From Melioribacter sp051488685 (GTDB taxonomy: Bacteria; Bacteroidota; Ignavibacteria; Ignavibacteriales; Melioribacteraceae): a DNA stretch of 64,000 nt. Numbering within the stretch: the first letter of the stretch is position 1; each line of letters begins with the position of its first letter. The notes under the pieces were generated by a model, which did no database searches, was not told where the DNA came from, and worked only from the letters and a program-made list of their open reading frames with translations. The translations under genes were made by a program, and so were the position numbers. Below, piece by piece: positions 45,900 to 54,666 of this stretch. The stretch is taken from the NCBI RefSeq assembly GCF_051488685.1, contig NZ_JBPSEH010000004.1:62001-126000 (forward strand). Reading direction: 5' to 3'.

Positions 45900-48791
45900 T
45901 TATAATCCGAGTTGTACCCAGAATGTATAAGTTCTTGGATTTTGCAATGTCAGGAAGTCGCTGCCGCGGCTAAGACTTCTGCCGCCATCAAAATTAAGTT
46001 CGTAGTCAGCGCCGCTGTATTTAGTCAGTTTAAGAAGGTTGCGTACAGAAAATCCTACCACAACTCTCTGGAGATAAGTAGAGGTATGTAAGTACTGACT
46101 AAACAATTCAGTAAAGTCGTAACTCAAACTTACTTCTCTGACTGTAAAATAATCCGCATCTTCAATAAAGTTGCCGTCGTAACTAATGGACAATTTTGCA
46201 TATTGTTCTGCAGCAGCTTTATATTCGGGAGAACCAACTTCAAGTGGTGTTACTTCGGTATGAGAAGAAGAAAGTCCCAATTTAGCTCTCAATATATTAT
46301 ATTCAGTATCGTTGCCGAATTGAATTGCAAATTGTCTTGTGAGGTTATAAACCTTGTTATTCAGTCCCCATTCTGCCAGGGCATATAAGTTAAAATTCTT
46401 CAGGAAGCGGAAATTAAAGCTAATTGAGCCTGTATGATCTGGAATTGGATTACCGAGGTCTACACGATCTTCTGAAACCTGGGGACCTAAATATTTACCA
46501 CTTTCATCAAAGCGAGCACCGACTGTTTTAAAAGTATAGAACTCATGCTTTTTCATACCTTCTTTAATATAATTTACATCAAATCCATCGGGAATTTCCT
46601 GGCCGTCCATATCAGTTACTTCGTTTGTCTGGTAATTCCAGATTATATTTACGTCCAGATTATAATCCCTCCCTTTAATCGGGTTTATTTGCAACAGTGT
46701 TTCAAATCCGTGATTCTTCATTGCGCCAATATTGAAAGGCACTGTGCTGGCAGTAAGTCCAGATGAAGGTGGATTGTTTTTGTAAATTATTGAGTTCTTT
46801 GCGTTGCCGTTAAAGTAAGTAAATTCGAGTGCAAACATATTTAAGAATTCTGTATCAAAACCAATTTCGAATTCTTTAATTCTTTCAGGTTCAATGTTTG
46901 TATTACCGATTGAATTCAAAATGCCACCTATACCTGCTCCGCCGTTATATGCTTGCCAGAGTAATGGTATAGCATCATCAGTACCTGGAAGTTGCCCACT
47001 TTCACCATAAGCTGCTCTTAACTTAAATAGGTCAAAGAATTCCGGGAAGAAATCATATTTATCCATTCTTACGGCGAGACTTACCTTCGGATATGTTATA
47101 GCAGGTGCATTTTCACCTATTGTACTGGCATAATCTCTTCGAATAGCCAGGGTCAAAAAGTACTGATCTTTGTACGAGAAATTGTTGTCAATATAGATGC
47201 CTGCCTGGCGGAGATGGCTGAATCCTTCGTCGTATTCATTAATCGTCAGACCTGAACCGATATTCATAATATATTGACTACCAAAATTTTCGGCAGACAT
47301 AAAACTTGTTGTTACTTTGCTGTCCAGTATTTGGCTACCAATTACGGATGAGCCTTTCAGTTCTTTTGCTATGTCATAATTATAACGAGCATTTAAATCG
47401 TACGTAAACTGACGATTGTGTCTGTTATAAATGCTTTTTTGTCCCTTGTTGATAGTTGAATAGCTGCCAGTAACAGGGAATATTTGATCCTGACGCCAAT
47501 CGTTGTCGTCAATGCCTACGCCAGCATTCAGTTCGAGGTTCTCAATCGGTTTCCAGGTAATCTTGAAAGAGCCAAGGTACTGATTGTTTTTGTTAAGATC
47601 TTTTATACTGGCTACCGAAGTGCTATCTGTGAAATACCAGAGACGTAATAATGTATTACCCAACCAGCCATATATATTGTTATCATTATTCGGTCGCTGA
47701 ATATCGTTAAATATGAACGCAGAGTTTAATTGGAATGTCAATTTTTCTGTCGGATAAGCCGAAAGATTTAATCTTACCGACGACCTATCCATAGAGGAAT
47801 TAGGAAGAATGCCATTTTCGAGCCGATTTTCGTAAGAAGCATAATAACGAAGTACACCAGTGCCGCCGGAGAAATTAACATAGTGATTTCTAATTAAACC
47901 GTCCTGATAAATACCATTTGCACGATCAGCACTTTCGAAACGGTCTTTTTTGAATTTGTATGCCTGTGTATTGTAACCGTAGTCATATTTATAGGTAATT
48001 GAGTAAGGTTTTAAACCTGCGCCCAGTTTTCCCGATTTTGTTGTAATCAACACAACGCCATTCGAACCGTCTGTACCATACATTGCAGCTGCGGCAGGTC
48101 CTTTGAGTACTTCAATATTTTCGATATCCTGTACGTTCAAATTAGCCAGAATACTCGAACCCTGACCACCAACACCATAGCCCTCAATTTCTGCATCTTC
48201 TACACGTATACCATCGATGTAAATTACAGGTTGTTCATCACCATTCAATCCGCCGCCACCTCTTACGAAGAAACGGAATCCGCCGCCGACATTTCCAGAT
48301 GAAGGTGCAACCTGAACACCGGCAATTTTACCTGAGACTAATTGTGATAATCCCTGGTAACTTTGTATCTCGGCTAGCTGAGCAGCGGGAACTCTCGAAA
48401 CTGCAACTTCGGCTACTGCTTTGGAAGTTTTCGATGCAATACCTGTAACGACGATTGTTTCACTTTCAAATACATCTTCTTCCAATACAAAATCTTGTTG
48501 GATGGAATTCCCAGCAAGTGTTAATGTTACTGATTGGGCTTTATAACCCACATACGTAACATTTAGAACTACTTGCTGTCCTTTAGCGATTTCCTTTGAA
48601 AGTTCTATTACATATTTTCCTGCCATATCCGTAGCAGCACCAGCATTTAGGGCAGGAATATAGACATTTGCGCCGATCAACGGCTCTCCGTATGTATCGG
48701 TTACCGTTCCCATAATTCTGAATGTGTTTTGTGCCATTAGATTAATGGGAAGCAAAAGGATTAATAATAGAAGTGGTATCTTATTTTTCAT
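45900..48791 (-). CDS. SusC/RagA-type TonB-linked outer membrane protein
   Basis: 963 residues. The signal peptide ends INLMAQ. A CarboxypepD_reg-like domain (TFRIMGTVTDTYGEPLIGANVY) is followed by a plug domain with GLSQLVSGKIAGVQV, VYIDGIRVEDAEI and IENIEVLKGPAAAAMYG, then a 22-strand barrel region with many aromatic turns and the end YTFWVQLGL. The start ATG at 48791 has SD GAGGGG 5 bases upstream; a GTG two codons earlier is less likely. With the SusD gene it forms a complete import pair driven by TonB. Nutrient specificity is not predictable. Confidence 0.93.
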   Translation of the reverse strand: MKNKIPLLLLILLLPINLMAQNTFRIMGTVTDTYGEPLIGANVYIPALNAGAATDMAGKYVIELSKEIAKGQQVVLNVTYVGYKAQSVTLTLAGNSIQQDFVLEEDVFESETIVVTGIASKTSKAVAEVAVSRVPAAQLAEIQSYQGLSQLVSGKIAGVQVAPSSGNVGGGFRFFVRGGGGLNGDEQPVIYIDGIRVEDAEIEGYGVGGQGSSILANLNVQDIENIEVLKGPAAAAMYGTDGSNGVVLITTKSGKLGAGLKPYSITYKYDYGYNTQAYKFKKDRFESADRANGIYQDGLIRNHYVNFSGGTGVLRYYASYENRLENGILPNSSMDRSSVRLNLSAYPTEKLTFQLNSAFIFNDIQRPNNDNNIYGWLGNTLLRLWYFTDSTSVASIKDLNKNNQYLGSFKITWKPIENLELNAGVGIDDNDWRQDQIFPVTGSYSTINKGQKSIYNRHNRQFTYDLNARYNYDIAKELKGSSVIGSQILDSKVTTSFMSAENFGSQYIMNIGSGLTINEYDEGFSHLRQAGIYIDNNFSYKDQYFLTLAIRRDYASTIGENAPAITYPKVSLAVRMDKYDFFPEFFDLFKLRAAYGESGQLPGTDDAIPLLWQAYNGGAGIGGILNSIGNTNIEPERIKEFEIGFDTEFLNMFALEFTYFNGNAKNSIIYKNNPPSSGLTASTVPFNIGAMKNHGFETLLQINPIKGRDYNLDVNIIWNYQTNEVTDMDGQEIPDGFDVNYIKEGMKKHEFYTFKTVGARFDESGKYLGPQVSEDRVDLGNPIPDHTGSISFNFRFLKNFNLYALAEWGLNNKVYNLTRQFAIQFGNDTEYNILRAKLGLSSSHTEVTPLEVGSPEYKAAAEQYAKLSISYDGNFIEDADYFTVREVSLSYDFTELFSQYLHTSTYLQRVVVGFSVRNLLKLTKYSGADYELNFDGGRSLSRGSDFLTLQNPRTYTFWVQLGL

Positions 48792-48973
48792 ACTCACCCC
48801 TCAATTTGTTAATAAGTATATTTGTTTAGTTATGTTGAGCCATAAATTTTATTTTTCTTGCTGCCCAATTTTTTTGCAATTTAATGTTATCATATAAAAA
48901 AAACAACAAGAAAGTATTAGTATATCAATCTCATTTGATGTAATTTTGAAATGCATTGATTTTTTAAGCAATA

Positions 48974-49726
48974 ATGTACAATTATAAACTTACTATTCAA
49001 TACGACGGTACTAATTATTTTGGCTGGCAAGTACAGAGGAATAAAATTTCTGTGCAGCAAAAAATAATTGATGCTATTGAGATTATTTTAAAAGAAAAAG
49101 TTAATCTTATTGGTTCAGGAAGGACGGATTCAGGAGTACATGCTCTGGGACAAGTTGCAAATTTTAGATATGAAAAGGAAATTGATATAAATAAATTTAC
49201 CTATTCTTTAAATTCTCTTTTGCCAGAAGATATAGCAATTAAAAAAATTGAACAGGTAGATGAAAATTTTCATTCAAGATACGATGCGAAGGAACGAAAA
49301 TATATTTATTTATTCAGTCACATAAAATCTCCTTTTTATTTGAGATACTCCTATTTGTATCCGCCCATACGTAACATTGATATAAACTTTCTCAATGTTA
49401 TAAGCAGTGTATTTTGCGGAAAGATAGATTTTACATCATTTTGTAAGGCCGGGTCTTCTGTACAAAACAAATTTTGTGAAGTTAGAGAAATTAAATGGTT
49501 CAGAAAAACAGACATTACACTTTTTGCCATTACAGCCGACAGGTTTTTACACGGTATGGTACGTTCTATTGTAGGTACATTGTTGAAAGCAGCTATTAAT
49601 AATTATAGTATTGAATACCTAAAAAAAATATTGGAAGAAAAGGATAGAACTGCAGCGGGCGAAGCTTTGCCTGCCAAAGGTTTATTTTTATATAAAGTGA
49701 GGTACAATGATCGATTTAAAAAATAA
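48974..49726 (+). CDS. truA: tRNA pseudouridine(38-40) synthase
   Basis: 250 residues. YDGTNYFGWQ is the N-terminal signature and GSGRTDSGVHALGQ carries catalytic Asp52. RKYIYLF and FLHGMVRSIVGTLL are further conserved blocks. It modifies positions 38-40 in the anticodon arm of many tRNAs. Length is normal. The end overlaps the SDR gene by 20 bases. It is divergent from susC, with a 180-base AT-rich spacer. Confidence 0.95.
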   Translation: MYNYKLTIQYDGTNYFGWQVQRNKISVQQKIIDAIEIILKEKVNLIGSGRTDSGVHALGQVANFRYEKEIDINKFTYSLNSLLPEDIAIKKIEQVDENFHSRYDAKERKYIYLFSHIKSPFYLRYSYLYPPIRNIDINFLNVISSVFCGKIDFTSFCKAGSSVQNKFCEVREIKWFRKTDITLFAITADRFLHGMVRSIVGTLLKAAINNYSIEYLKKILEEKDRTAAGEALPAKGLFLYKVRYNDRFKK

Positions 49727-50456
49727 AGTGGCCATAGTAACAGGTGGTTCACGCGGAATAGGCGAGGCATGTGTGAAATATTTTACGCATGCCAACGGAA
49801 GAGTAGCATTCACATATAAAACTGCAGTCGAACGTGCAAAAAAATTAGAGACACAACTTCAGGGGAAAGCAAAAGCTTATCGCGTGGATATGGAATCTGA
49901 AAATGAAATATTCAAGATGGTTGAGCAGACGGCTGAAGATTTTGGGGGAATTGACATACTTGTTCACAATGCAGGCATCTGGAACGATGGTACGATTGAC
50001 AGATTAACTCTCGATAAATGGAACGAAATTATTCGGATTAATCTTACATCGGCTTTTTTATTTACAAAAGCTGTTATACCGTATATGAAAAAAAATAAAT
50101 ACGGCAGAATAATTTTAATTTCTTCTACGGCAGGGCAACGCGGTGAAGCATACCATTCCCATTACGCTGCCACAAAAGGCGGTATGATCTCGTTTACAAA
50201 ATCGTTGGCTGTTGAACTGGCAAAGTTTGGTATCACTGTTAATTCTGTAGCCCCCGGCTGGGTTGATACAGAGATGAACAATGAAGTTTTTGCAGACGAA
50301 AAATATAAACAGGAAATAATTAATACTATTCCACTTGGCAAAATTGCAACTGCGGAAGATATAGCTGGACCTGTTTTATTTCTTGCATCTGATTTAGCAG
50401 CGCATATCAACGGCGAAATCCTTAATGTCAATGGCGGTAGTGTGCTCTGCGGCTAA
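49707..50456 (+). CDS. Short-chain dehydrogenase/reductase (FabG-like)
   Basis: 249-residue classical SDR. The cofactor loop TGGSRGIG (12-19), NAG at 88-90, and the catalytic set Asn112, Ser140, Tyr153 and Lys157 (Y-x3-K) are all intact. The C-terminus has VAPGWVDTEM and GEILNVNGGSVLCG. It could be 3-oxoacyl-ACP reductase or another keto-reductase; the enoyl-CoA hydratase three genes downstream is compatible with acyl metabolism but not adjacent. It starts inside the end of truA. Confidence 0.9.
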   Translation: MIDLKNKVAIVTGGSRGIGEACVKYFTHANGRVAFTYKTAVERAKKLETQLQGKAKAYRVDMESENEIFKMVEQTAEDFGGIDILVHNAGIWNDGTIDRLTLDKWNEIIRINLTSAFLFTKAVIPYMKKNKYGRIILISSTAGQRGEAYHSHYAATKGGMISFTKSLAVELAKFGITVNSVAPGWVDTEMNNEVFADEKYKQEIINTIPLGKIATAEDIAGPVLFLASDLAAHINGEILNVNGGSVLCG

Positions 50457-50472
50457 TCGGAAAGGAAATTTT

Positions 50473-50922
50473 ATGGAAACTGTTCATCCACTCTTTGTTC
50501 ATTTCCCGATTGTATTGTATTCGGTCTATTTTGTTGTCGATGTTGCGGGTATTATTGCCGGTAAAAAGAATATGAGTAAATTGGCACTAATTTTCTTATT
50601 GCTGGTTATAGTTTTTTCAACTGCAGCCGTATTGACTGGTAATATGGAAACCCAGAAAATAAATCAAAAAATAATTCAAAATACAGAATTGCAACAGACT
50701 ATAAAGCGCCACGAGCTCTATTCTTCACTCTTCATATGGCTTTGCTCTACTCTCCTTTTTTATCGATTTTATACAATTAAGAAAAACAAAGACCTGTTTT
50801 ATCACAATTTATTTATTCTTTTTTTTGCTATTATTGGTATGGCGTTAATAATTGCTACTGCATATTACGGCGGCGAATTGGTTTATAAATTCGGAGTCGG
50901 AACCAAATTATTTGGTGTGTAA
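50473..50922 (+). CDS. DUF2231-like membrane protein
   Basis: 149 residues with four hydrophobic segments. METVHPLFVHFPIVLYSVYFVVDVAG at the start, with conserved His6 and His10, and the closing ATAYYGGELVYKFGVG match DUF2231, a family of unknown function often near cytochromes or quinone-linked proteins. The start is fixed by SD AAAGGAAA before ATG 50473. The upstream in-frame candidate (50425) lies inside the SDR gene and lacks an SD. The next gene follows immediately. Confidence 0.75.
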   Translation: METVHPLFVHFPIVLYSVYFVVDVAGIIAGKKNMSKLALIFLLLVIVFSTAAVLTGNMETQKINQKIIQNTELQQTIKRHELYSSLFIWLCSTLLFYRFYTIKKNKDLFYHNLFILFFAIIGMALIIATAYYGGELVYKFGVGTKLFGV

Positions 50923-51513
50923 ATGAAGATATTCTTACTGTTAATGTTATTATTTTTTTCAGTAACAAATAATGCGCAACCGACGAGCTTCGGCGATGCT
51001 AAAGGTTTGTTTATGTCGTTAGGAGTTGGCCCGAAGTTCCCAGTTGGAAATTTTTCCGATAAGAATAACATTGGTGTAGGAGCGGAAACTTCACTCCTCT
51101 ACACAGATAATTTGTTGGTCCCATTCTTTTTTTACTCAACGCTTGGATATCAGCATTACCCAGGTAAACAAACGCTCTACAAGAAAACGGATTATGCATC
51201 TTATTCGAGTAATATGATTTTTCTGGCTGCTGGAATAAGATATTATTTCCCCCCACTTGTAGAAAACGTTGCCTTGCTTATGCCGCTGGTTGATGCGGGT
51301 ATTCAATATTCATATTTTGAAAATTCTCATATCTTTAAAGAAGATAAAAACAGGCAGAATTTTACCGAAGGTAAATCGAAATTTGGGTTTCAAATTGGTG
51401 GAGGCTTTTCAATGTTTATTCTTGATGTAATGACGTATTATAACTATTTGCCGGACAATCAGTATCTGTCGTTTGTCTTTAAAGCTACAATCCCAATATT
51501 TGTTAAAATATAG
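50923..51513 (+). CDS. Putative outer-membrane beta-barrel protein
   Basis: 196 residues. A signal peptide (MKIFLLLMLLFFSVTNNAQ) is followed by alternating hydrophobic/aromatic strands beginning GLFMSLGVGPKFPVGNF. It ends with an aromatic-hydrophobic strand, FVFKATIPIFVKI. The pattern fits a small 8-stranded barrel of the outer-membrane protein beta-barrel family. No catalytic motif. It directly follows the DUF2231 gene, and the crotonase gene begins 11 bases later. Confidence 0.6.
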   Translation: MKIFLLLMLLFFSVTNNAQPTSFGDAKGLFMSLGVGPKFPVGNFSDKNNIGVGAETSLLYTDNLLVPFFFYSTLGYQHYPGKQTLYKKTDYASYSSNMIFLAAGIRYYFPPLVENVALLMPLVDAGIQYSYFENSHIFKEDKNRQNFTEGKSKFGFQIGGGFSMFILDVMTYYNYLPDNQYLSFVFKATIPIFVKI

Positions 51514-51524
51514 AGGAAGAAAAG

Positions 51525-52304
51525 ATGGATTTAGAAAACATAATTTTCAACAGGGAAGGAAAATTAGGAATCGTAAAAATTAACAGACCTGACAAGCTGA
51601 ATGCATTAAATATCGGGACACTCGATGAGCTGCGTACTGTTTTTAACATGATCGAAGAAGATTCGTCTATTGCAGTGGTGATAATTACGGGTTCGGGCGA
51701 TAAAGCCTTCGTAGCTGGAGCCGATATAACAGAACTAAATAAATTAAACAAAGATGAAGCTGAAGCATTTTCAAGGAACGGTCAGGACATTTTTAATTAT
51801 ATAGAAAATTTTGATAAGCCTGTCATAGCTGCAGTAAATGGATATGCGCTCGGCGGCGGATGCGAATTGGCAATGTCCTGTCATATAAGAATTGCATCGG
51901 AAAACGCGCGTTTCGGCCAACCTGAAATTAATCTTGGAATTATTCCTGGCTATGGTGGTACTGTGCGTCTTAAGGAAATTACAGGCAAATCAAAAGCTCT
52001 CGAAATGATTTTGACGGGAGATATGATCGATGCAAACGAAGCATTAAGAATAGGACTTGTAAACAAAATTACACCGCATGAAGAATTGCTCGAAACTGCA
52101 AAAAATATTGGCGAAAAGATCGCTTCTAAGAGTAGTCTGATAGTTAAATATGCACTTGAATCCGTTAGAACGAATTCGACTCTACGCAAGGAAGAAATGA
52201 AAAATGAAAGCCGCCTTTTTGCGCTTTGTACAGAAACTGAAGATTTTAAGGAAGGAACTTCTGCATTTATCGAAAAAAGAAAAGCGCAATTTAAAAACAA
52301 ATAA
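51525..52304 (+). CDS. Enoyl-CoA hydratase/crotonase family protein
   Basis: 259 residues. The oxyanion-hole segments AFVAGADITEL and YALGGGCELAMSCH and both catalytic acids, Glu114 and Glu134, are present. Their spacing of 20 equals that of rat mitochondrial crotonase (Glu144/Glu164). An active hydratase of short-chain enoyl-CoA is likely, as in beta-oxidation or butanoate-type pathways. A thiolase or acyl-CoA dehydrogenase is not in the window. SD GAGGAAG lies before the ATG. Confidence 0.92.
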   Translation: MDLENIIFNREGKLGIVKINRPDKLNALNIGTLDELRTVFNMIEEDSSIAVVIITGSGDKAFVAGADITELNKLNKDEAEAFSRNGQDIFNYIENFDKPVIAAVNGYALGGGCELAMSCHIRIASENARFGQPEINLGIIPGYGGTVRLKEITGKSKALEMILTGDMIDANEALRIGLVNKITPHEELLETAKNIGEKIASKSSLIVKYALESVRTNSTLRKEEMKNESRLFALCTETEDFKEGTSAFIEKRKAQFKNK

Positions 52305-52321
52305 GACTTACCAAGTAATCC

Positions 52322-53311
52322 ATGAATTATAAATTAACCTATTATCTTATCGGAACTGCTGTCATATTACTAATTATTAATCTATCCGTCGACTTATTCT
52401 TAAATAAGCAGAACAATAGCATTGACCATGTGGTTGGAGAATTCGAGGTACAAGTTATCGACTCGGTTTTTAACGCAATTTTGGATAACCACGGAATTGA
52501 TAAAGATTGGATTAGTAAAAAGAAAATAAAAATAAGCAACGAAGATTCGATTCATCATAAAATCATTGTACATTTGCCAGAGGACTTGCCGATTCCTCTA
52601 ATCTTAAGAGACCTCGAATATGCCATTGAAAATGATATGACAAGCTTTGTGTCGGAAGAAAAAAAGATCTACGGAGAGACGGAACTCCGCGTCTATTCGA
52701 ATGAAAAACTGAAATTACTGGCGGATTTAATTCCCGACCCTAAAATTAAAAGAGAACAAAATAATCTGGCTTTTATATTTTATGATGTGGAAACTGACAA
52801 TACCGAATTTACAGATATACTCAATATGCCGTATCGTTTCGCTGTCGGATTTATTCCTTCTGAGGAATCTAAAATTGCCGCCGATTCGATCGATAAATAC
52901 GATAAAGATTATGTCGTACTAATGAATGACGAAATTTCATCTGATTATAGAATCAAAATTCGTTCGCATAAAAAAGTTATCGACAATGCAATTGACAAAA
53001 TTAGAATCGATTTCCCCCACGCGCTTTTTTTTATGATTGATAAAAATTCTGAACTCTATAATTCACCGGTTTTTAATTACGTCGAGGAAAAGTTTAATAA
53101 GAAAGGGATTGCACTAAAAATTAATTCTGATTTTATACTGCTTGACGATGAAGATAAAGACGAATTAGTCTCACGGTTTAAATACTATTGCGAAGATAAA
53201 ACAGGTGACAAAACTAAAGTGTTTTTGATCACCCCAGAAAATTTCAAGGTTATCAAACCCGAATTCGACAAATACCGCAAAAAGGGATACAGAATAGTGC
53301 CTGTGATTTAA
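52322..53311 (+). CDS. Possible YibQ-like (divergent polysaccharide deacetylase) membrane-anchored protein
   Basis: 329 residues with one N-terminal membrane helix (YYLIGTAVILLIINLSVDLF) and a soluble C-terminal part. The segment LAFIFYDVETDNTEF, then ILNMPYRFAVGFIPSEESKIAADSI, resembles the divergent polysaccharide deacetylase fold (YibQ/DUF610), in which 'IALIIDD' and 'FAILP' occupy these places. The catalytic Asp pair is not clear (YDVETD), and His-rich metal motifs are missing. The N-terminal 140 residues are a different, charged alpha/beta region. Low-confidence assignment; it may be a new family. Confidence 0.4.
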   Translation: MNYKLTYYLIGTAVILLIINLSVDLFLNKQNNSIDHVVGEFEVQVIDSVFNAILDNHGIDKDWISKKKIKISNEDSIHHKIIVHLPEDLPIPLILRDLEYAIENDMTSFVSEEKKIYGETELRVYSNEKLKLLADLIPDPKIKREQNNLAFIFYDVETDNTEFTDILNMPYRFAVGFIPSEESKIAADSIDKYDKDYVVLMNDEISSDYRIKIRSHKKVIDNAIDKIRIDFPHALFFMIDKNSELYNSPVFNYVEEKFNKKGIALKINSDFILLDDEDKDELVSRFKYYCEDKTGDKTKVFLITPENFKVIKPEFDKYRKKGYRIVPVI

Positions 53312-54666
53312 TTGGTCTCTAAGACATTACCAGTTTCATCAATTATAAGAATCTCCGCACCGAATCCTTTTATTTGATCGTAAATTTTATTCCTGTCTCC
53401 AACAGCTACAATAACAAGATTATTCGGGTGCAAATATTGCTTTGCCGCATTAAGTATCTCTTCGTCTTTGACTGAATTAATTTTTTCAATGTAATTCTGA
53501 TAATAATTCGTATCCAGTTTATGTATTATTAACGGTGTGATATTTTTTGCTAATTGAGTATAAGTTTCAAAAAGTGAAGGAAACTTTTTTGTGTGATACG
53601 ATTTGGCAAAATTAATCTCGTCCTCTTCGATTTTATCTTTAATACCATTAATTTCTTTGATTATTTCATAAATCGATTCGCCAGTGTTTTCAGTATTAAC
53701 GGCAGTAAAGACTTCAAAAAATCCGGCATTTTTATGATAATTGTATACTGAGCCGGCTCCGTAGGTAAATCCTTTTTTTTCTCTGAGATTTAAATTTATT
53801 CTGCTCGAAAAGTCGCCACCTAAAATTGTATTCATTAATTTTATCGAGTAATAAGTCTCTTCGTTGCGTTTGCTACCTATGTGACCAATTCTTAATTCAG
53901 TTTGAGGAGCTTCCTTCTTATCGACAATGTATATTTTTGTCTTTTGTGCTAAAGTAGGTTCTATAAACTGTTCGTTGTTTAATTCTTGCCTGCCAGAAAA
54001 ATTTTTGTTTACCAGGCTGACGATGTTATCTTTAGATACATTACCTACTACTGTTAAATTTAATCTATTATTTTGAATGTATTTTTGATAATATTCTTTT
54101 ACATCATCAATCGTTATGTTTTCCAATGTTTCGAGATATCCAATTTCTGGGTATGCGTAATAGGTGCCATCAAAAATTATTTTGTCGAATGCTGTGTTCG
54201 CGATGTAAGAAGGTTCTTTTTTTAGTTGAATGATTTTACTCTTGAGTTTCTTTTTCTCCCTTTCGAAGTCTTCGGCTTTCAAACTGGGACTATTTAAAAT
54301 TTCTGTAAGGAGGGCAAACGACTTTTCAAAATTTTCACTTAATGAAAGCATCGAGAAAGAGAATGTGTCGTGATTTACATTGATACTTAAAACCGTACCC
54401 AGCTTTTCAAATTCATCGTTTAGTTCGAATGAATCATATTTACCTGCTCCTTCGTCTATCAACAACGAAGTCAGTAAAGCGAGGCCTTTTTTGTCAACTG
54501 GATCCAGGCAGCTACCCACTTCTATGATAATGTTAAGCTGTACAATTGGTAGTTTAACTTTTTTAGAATAATAAATTATATTATTACCCGCATTAAATTT
54601 TTCTATTTCGGGTAGATTGAAATCGATTTTTGATTTGGGTTTAGGTGGTGTTGATCTGTCAAACAT
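53308..54666 (-). CDS. M16-family peptidase-like protein, non-catalytic partner
   Basis: 452 residues with the two-domain M16 fold. The zinc motif position reads LLTSLLIDEGAGKYDS instead of HxxEH, so metal ligands are lost. The C-terminal signature region RINLNLREKKGFTYGAGSVY, which positions substrate, is retained. M16B peptidases often form heterodimers of one active and one inactive chain, and the upstream gene provides the active one. It overlaps that gene by 8 bases and the convergent 52322 gene by 4. Confidence 0.88.
   Translation of the reverse strand: MFDRSTPPKPKSKIDFNLPEIEKFNAGNNIIYYSKKVKLPIVQLNIIIEVGSCLDPVDKKGLALLTSLLIDEGAGKYDSFELNDEFEKLGTVLSINVNHDTFSFSMLSLSENFEKSFALLTEILNSPSLKAEDFEREKKKLKSKIIQLKKEPSYIANTAFDKIIFDGTYYAYPEIGYLETLENITIDDVKEYYQKYIQNNRLNLTVVGNVSKDNIVSLVNKNFSGRQELNNEQFIEPTLAQKTKIYIVDKKEAPQTELRIGHIGSKRNEETYYSIKLMNTILGGDFSSRINLNLREKKGFTYGAGSVYNYHKNAGFFEVFTAVNTENTGESIYEIIKEINGIKDKIEEDEINFAKSYHTKKFPSLFETYTQLAKNITPLIIHKLDTNYYQNYIEKINSVKDEEILNAAKQYLHPNNLVIVAVGDRNKIYDQIKGFGAEILIIDETGNVLETN

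Noticed and set aside
53308..54666. Frameshifted or broken peptidase
   Set aside because: The frame is continuous and full length, and loss of HxxEH is the normal state of the partner subunit in M16B pairs.
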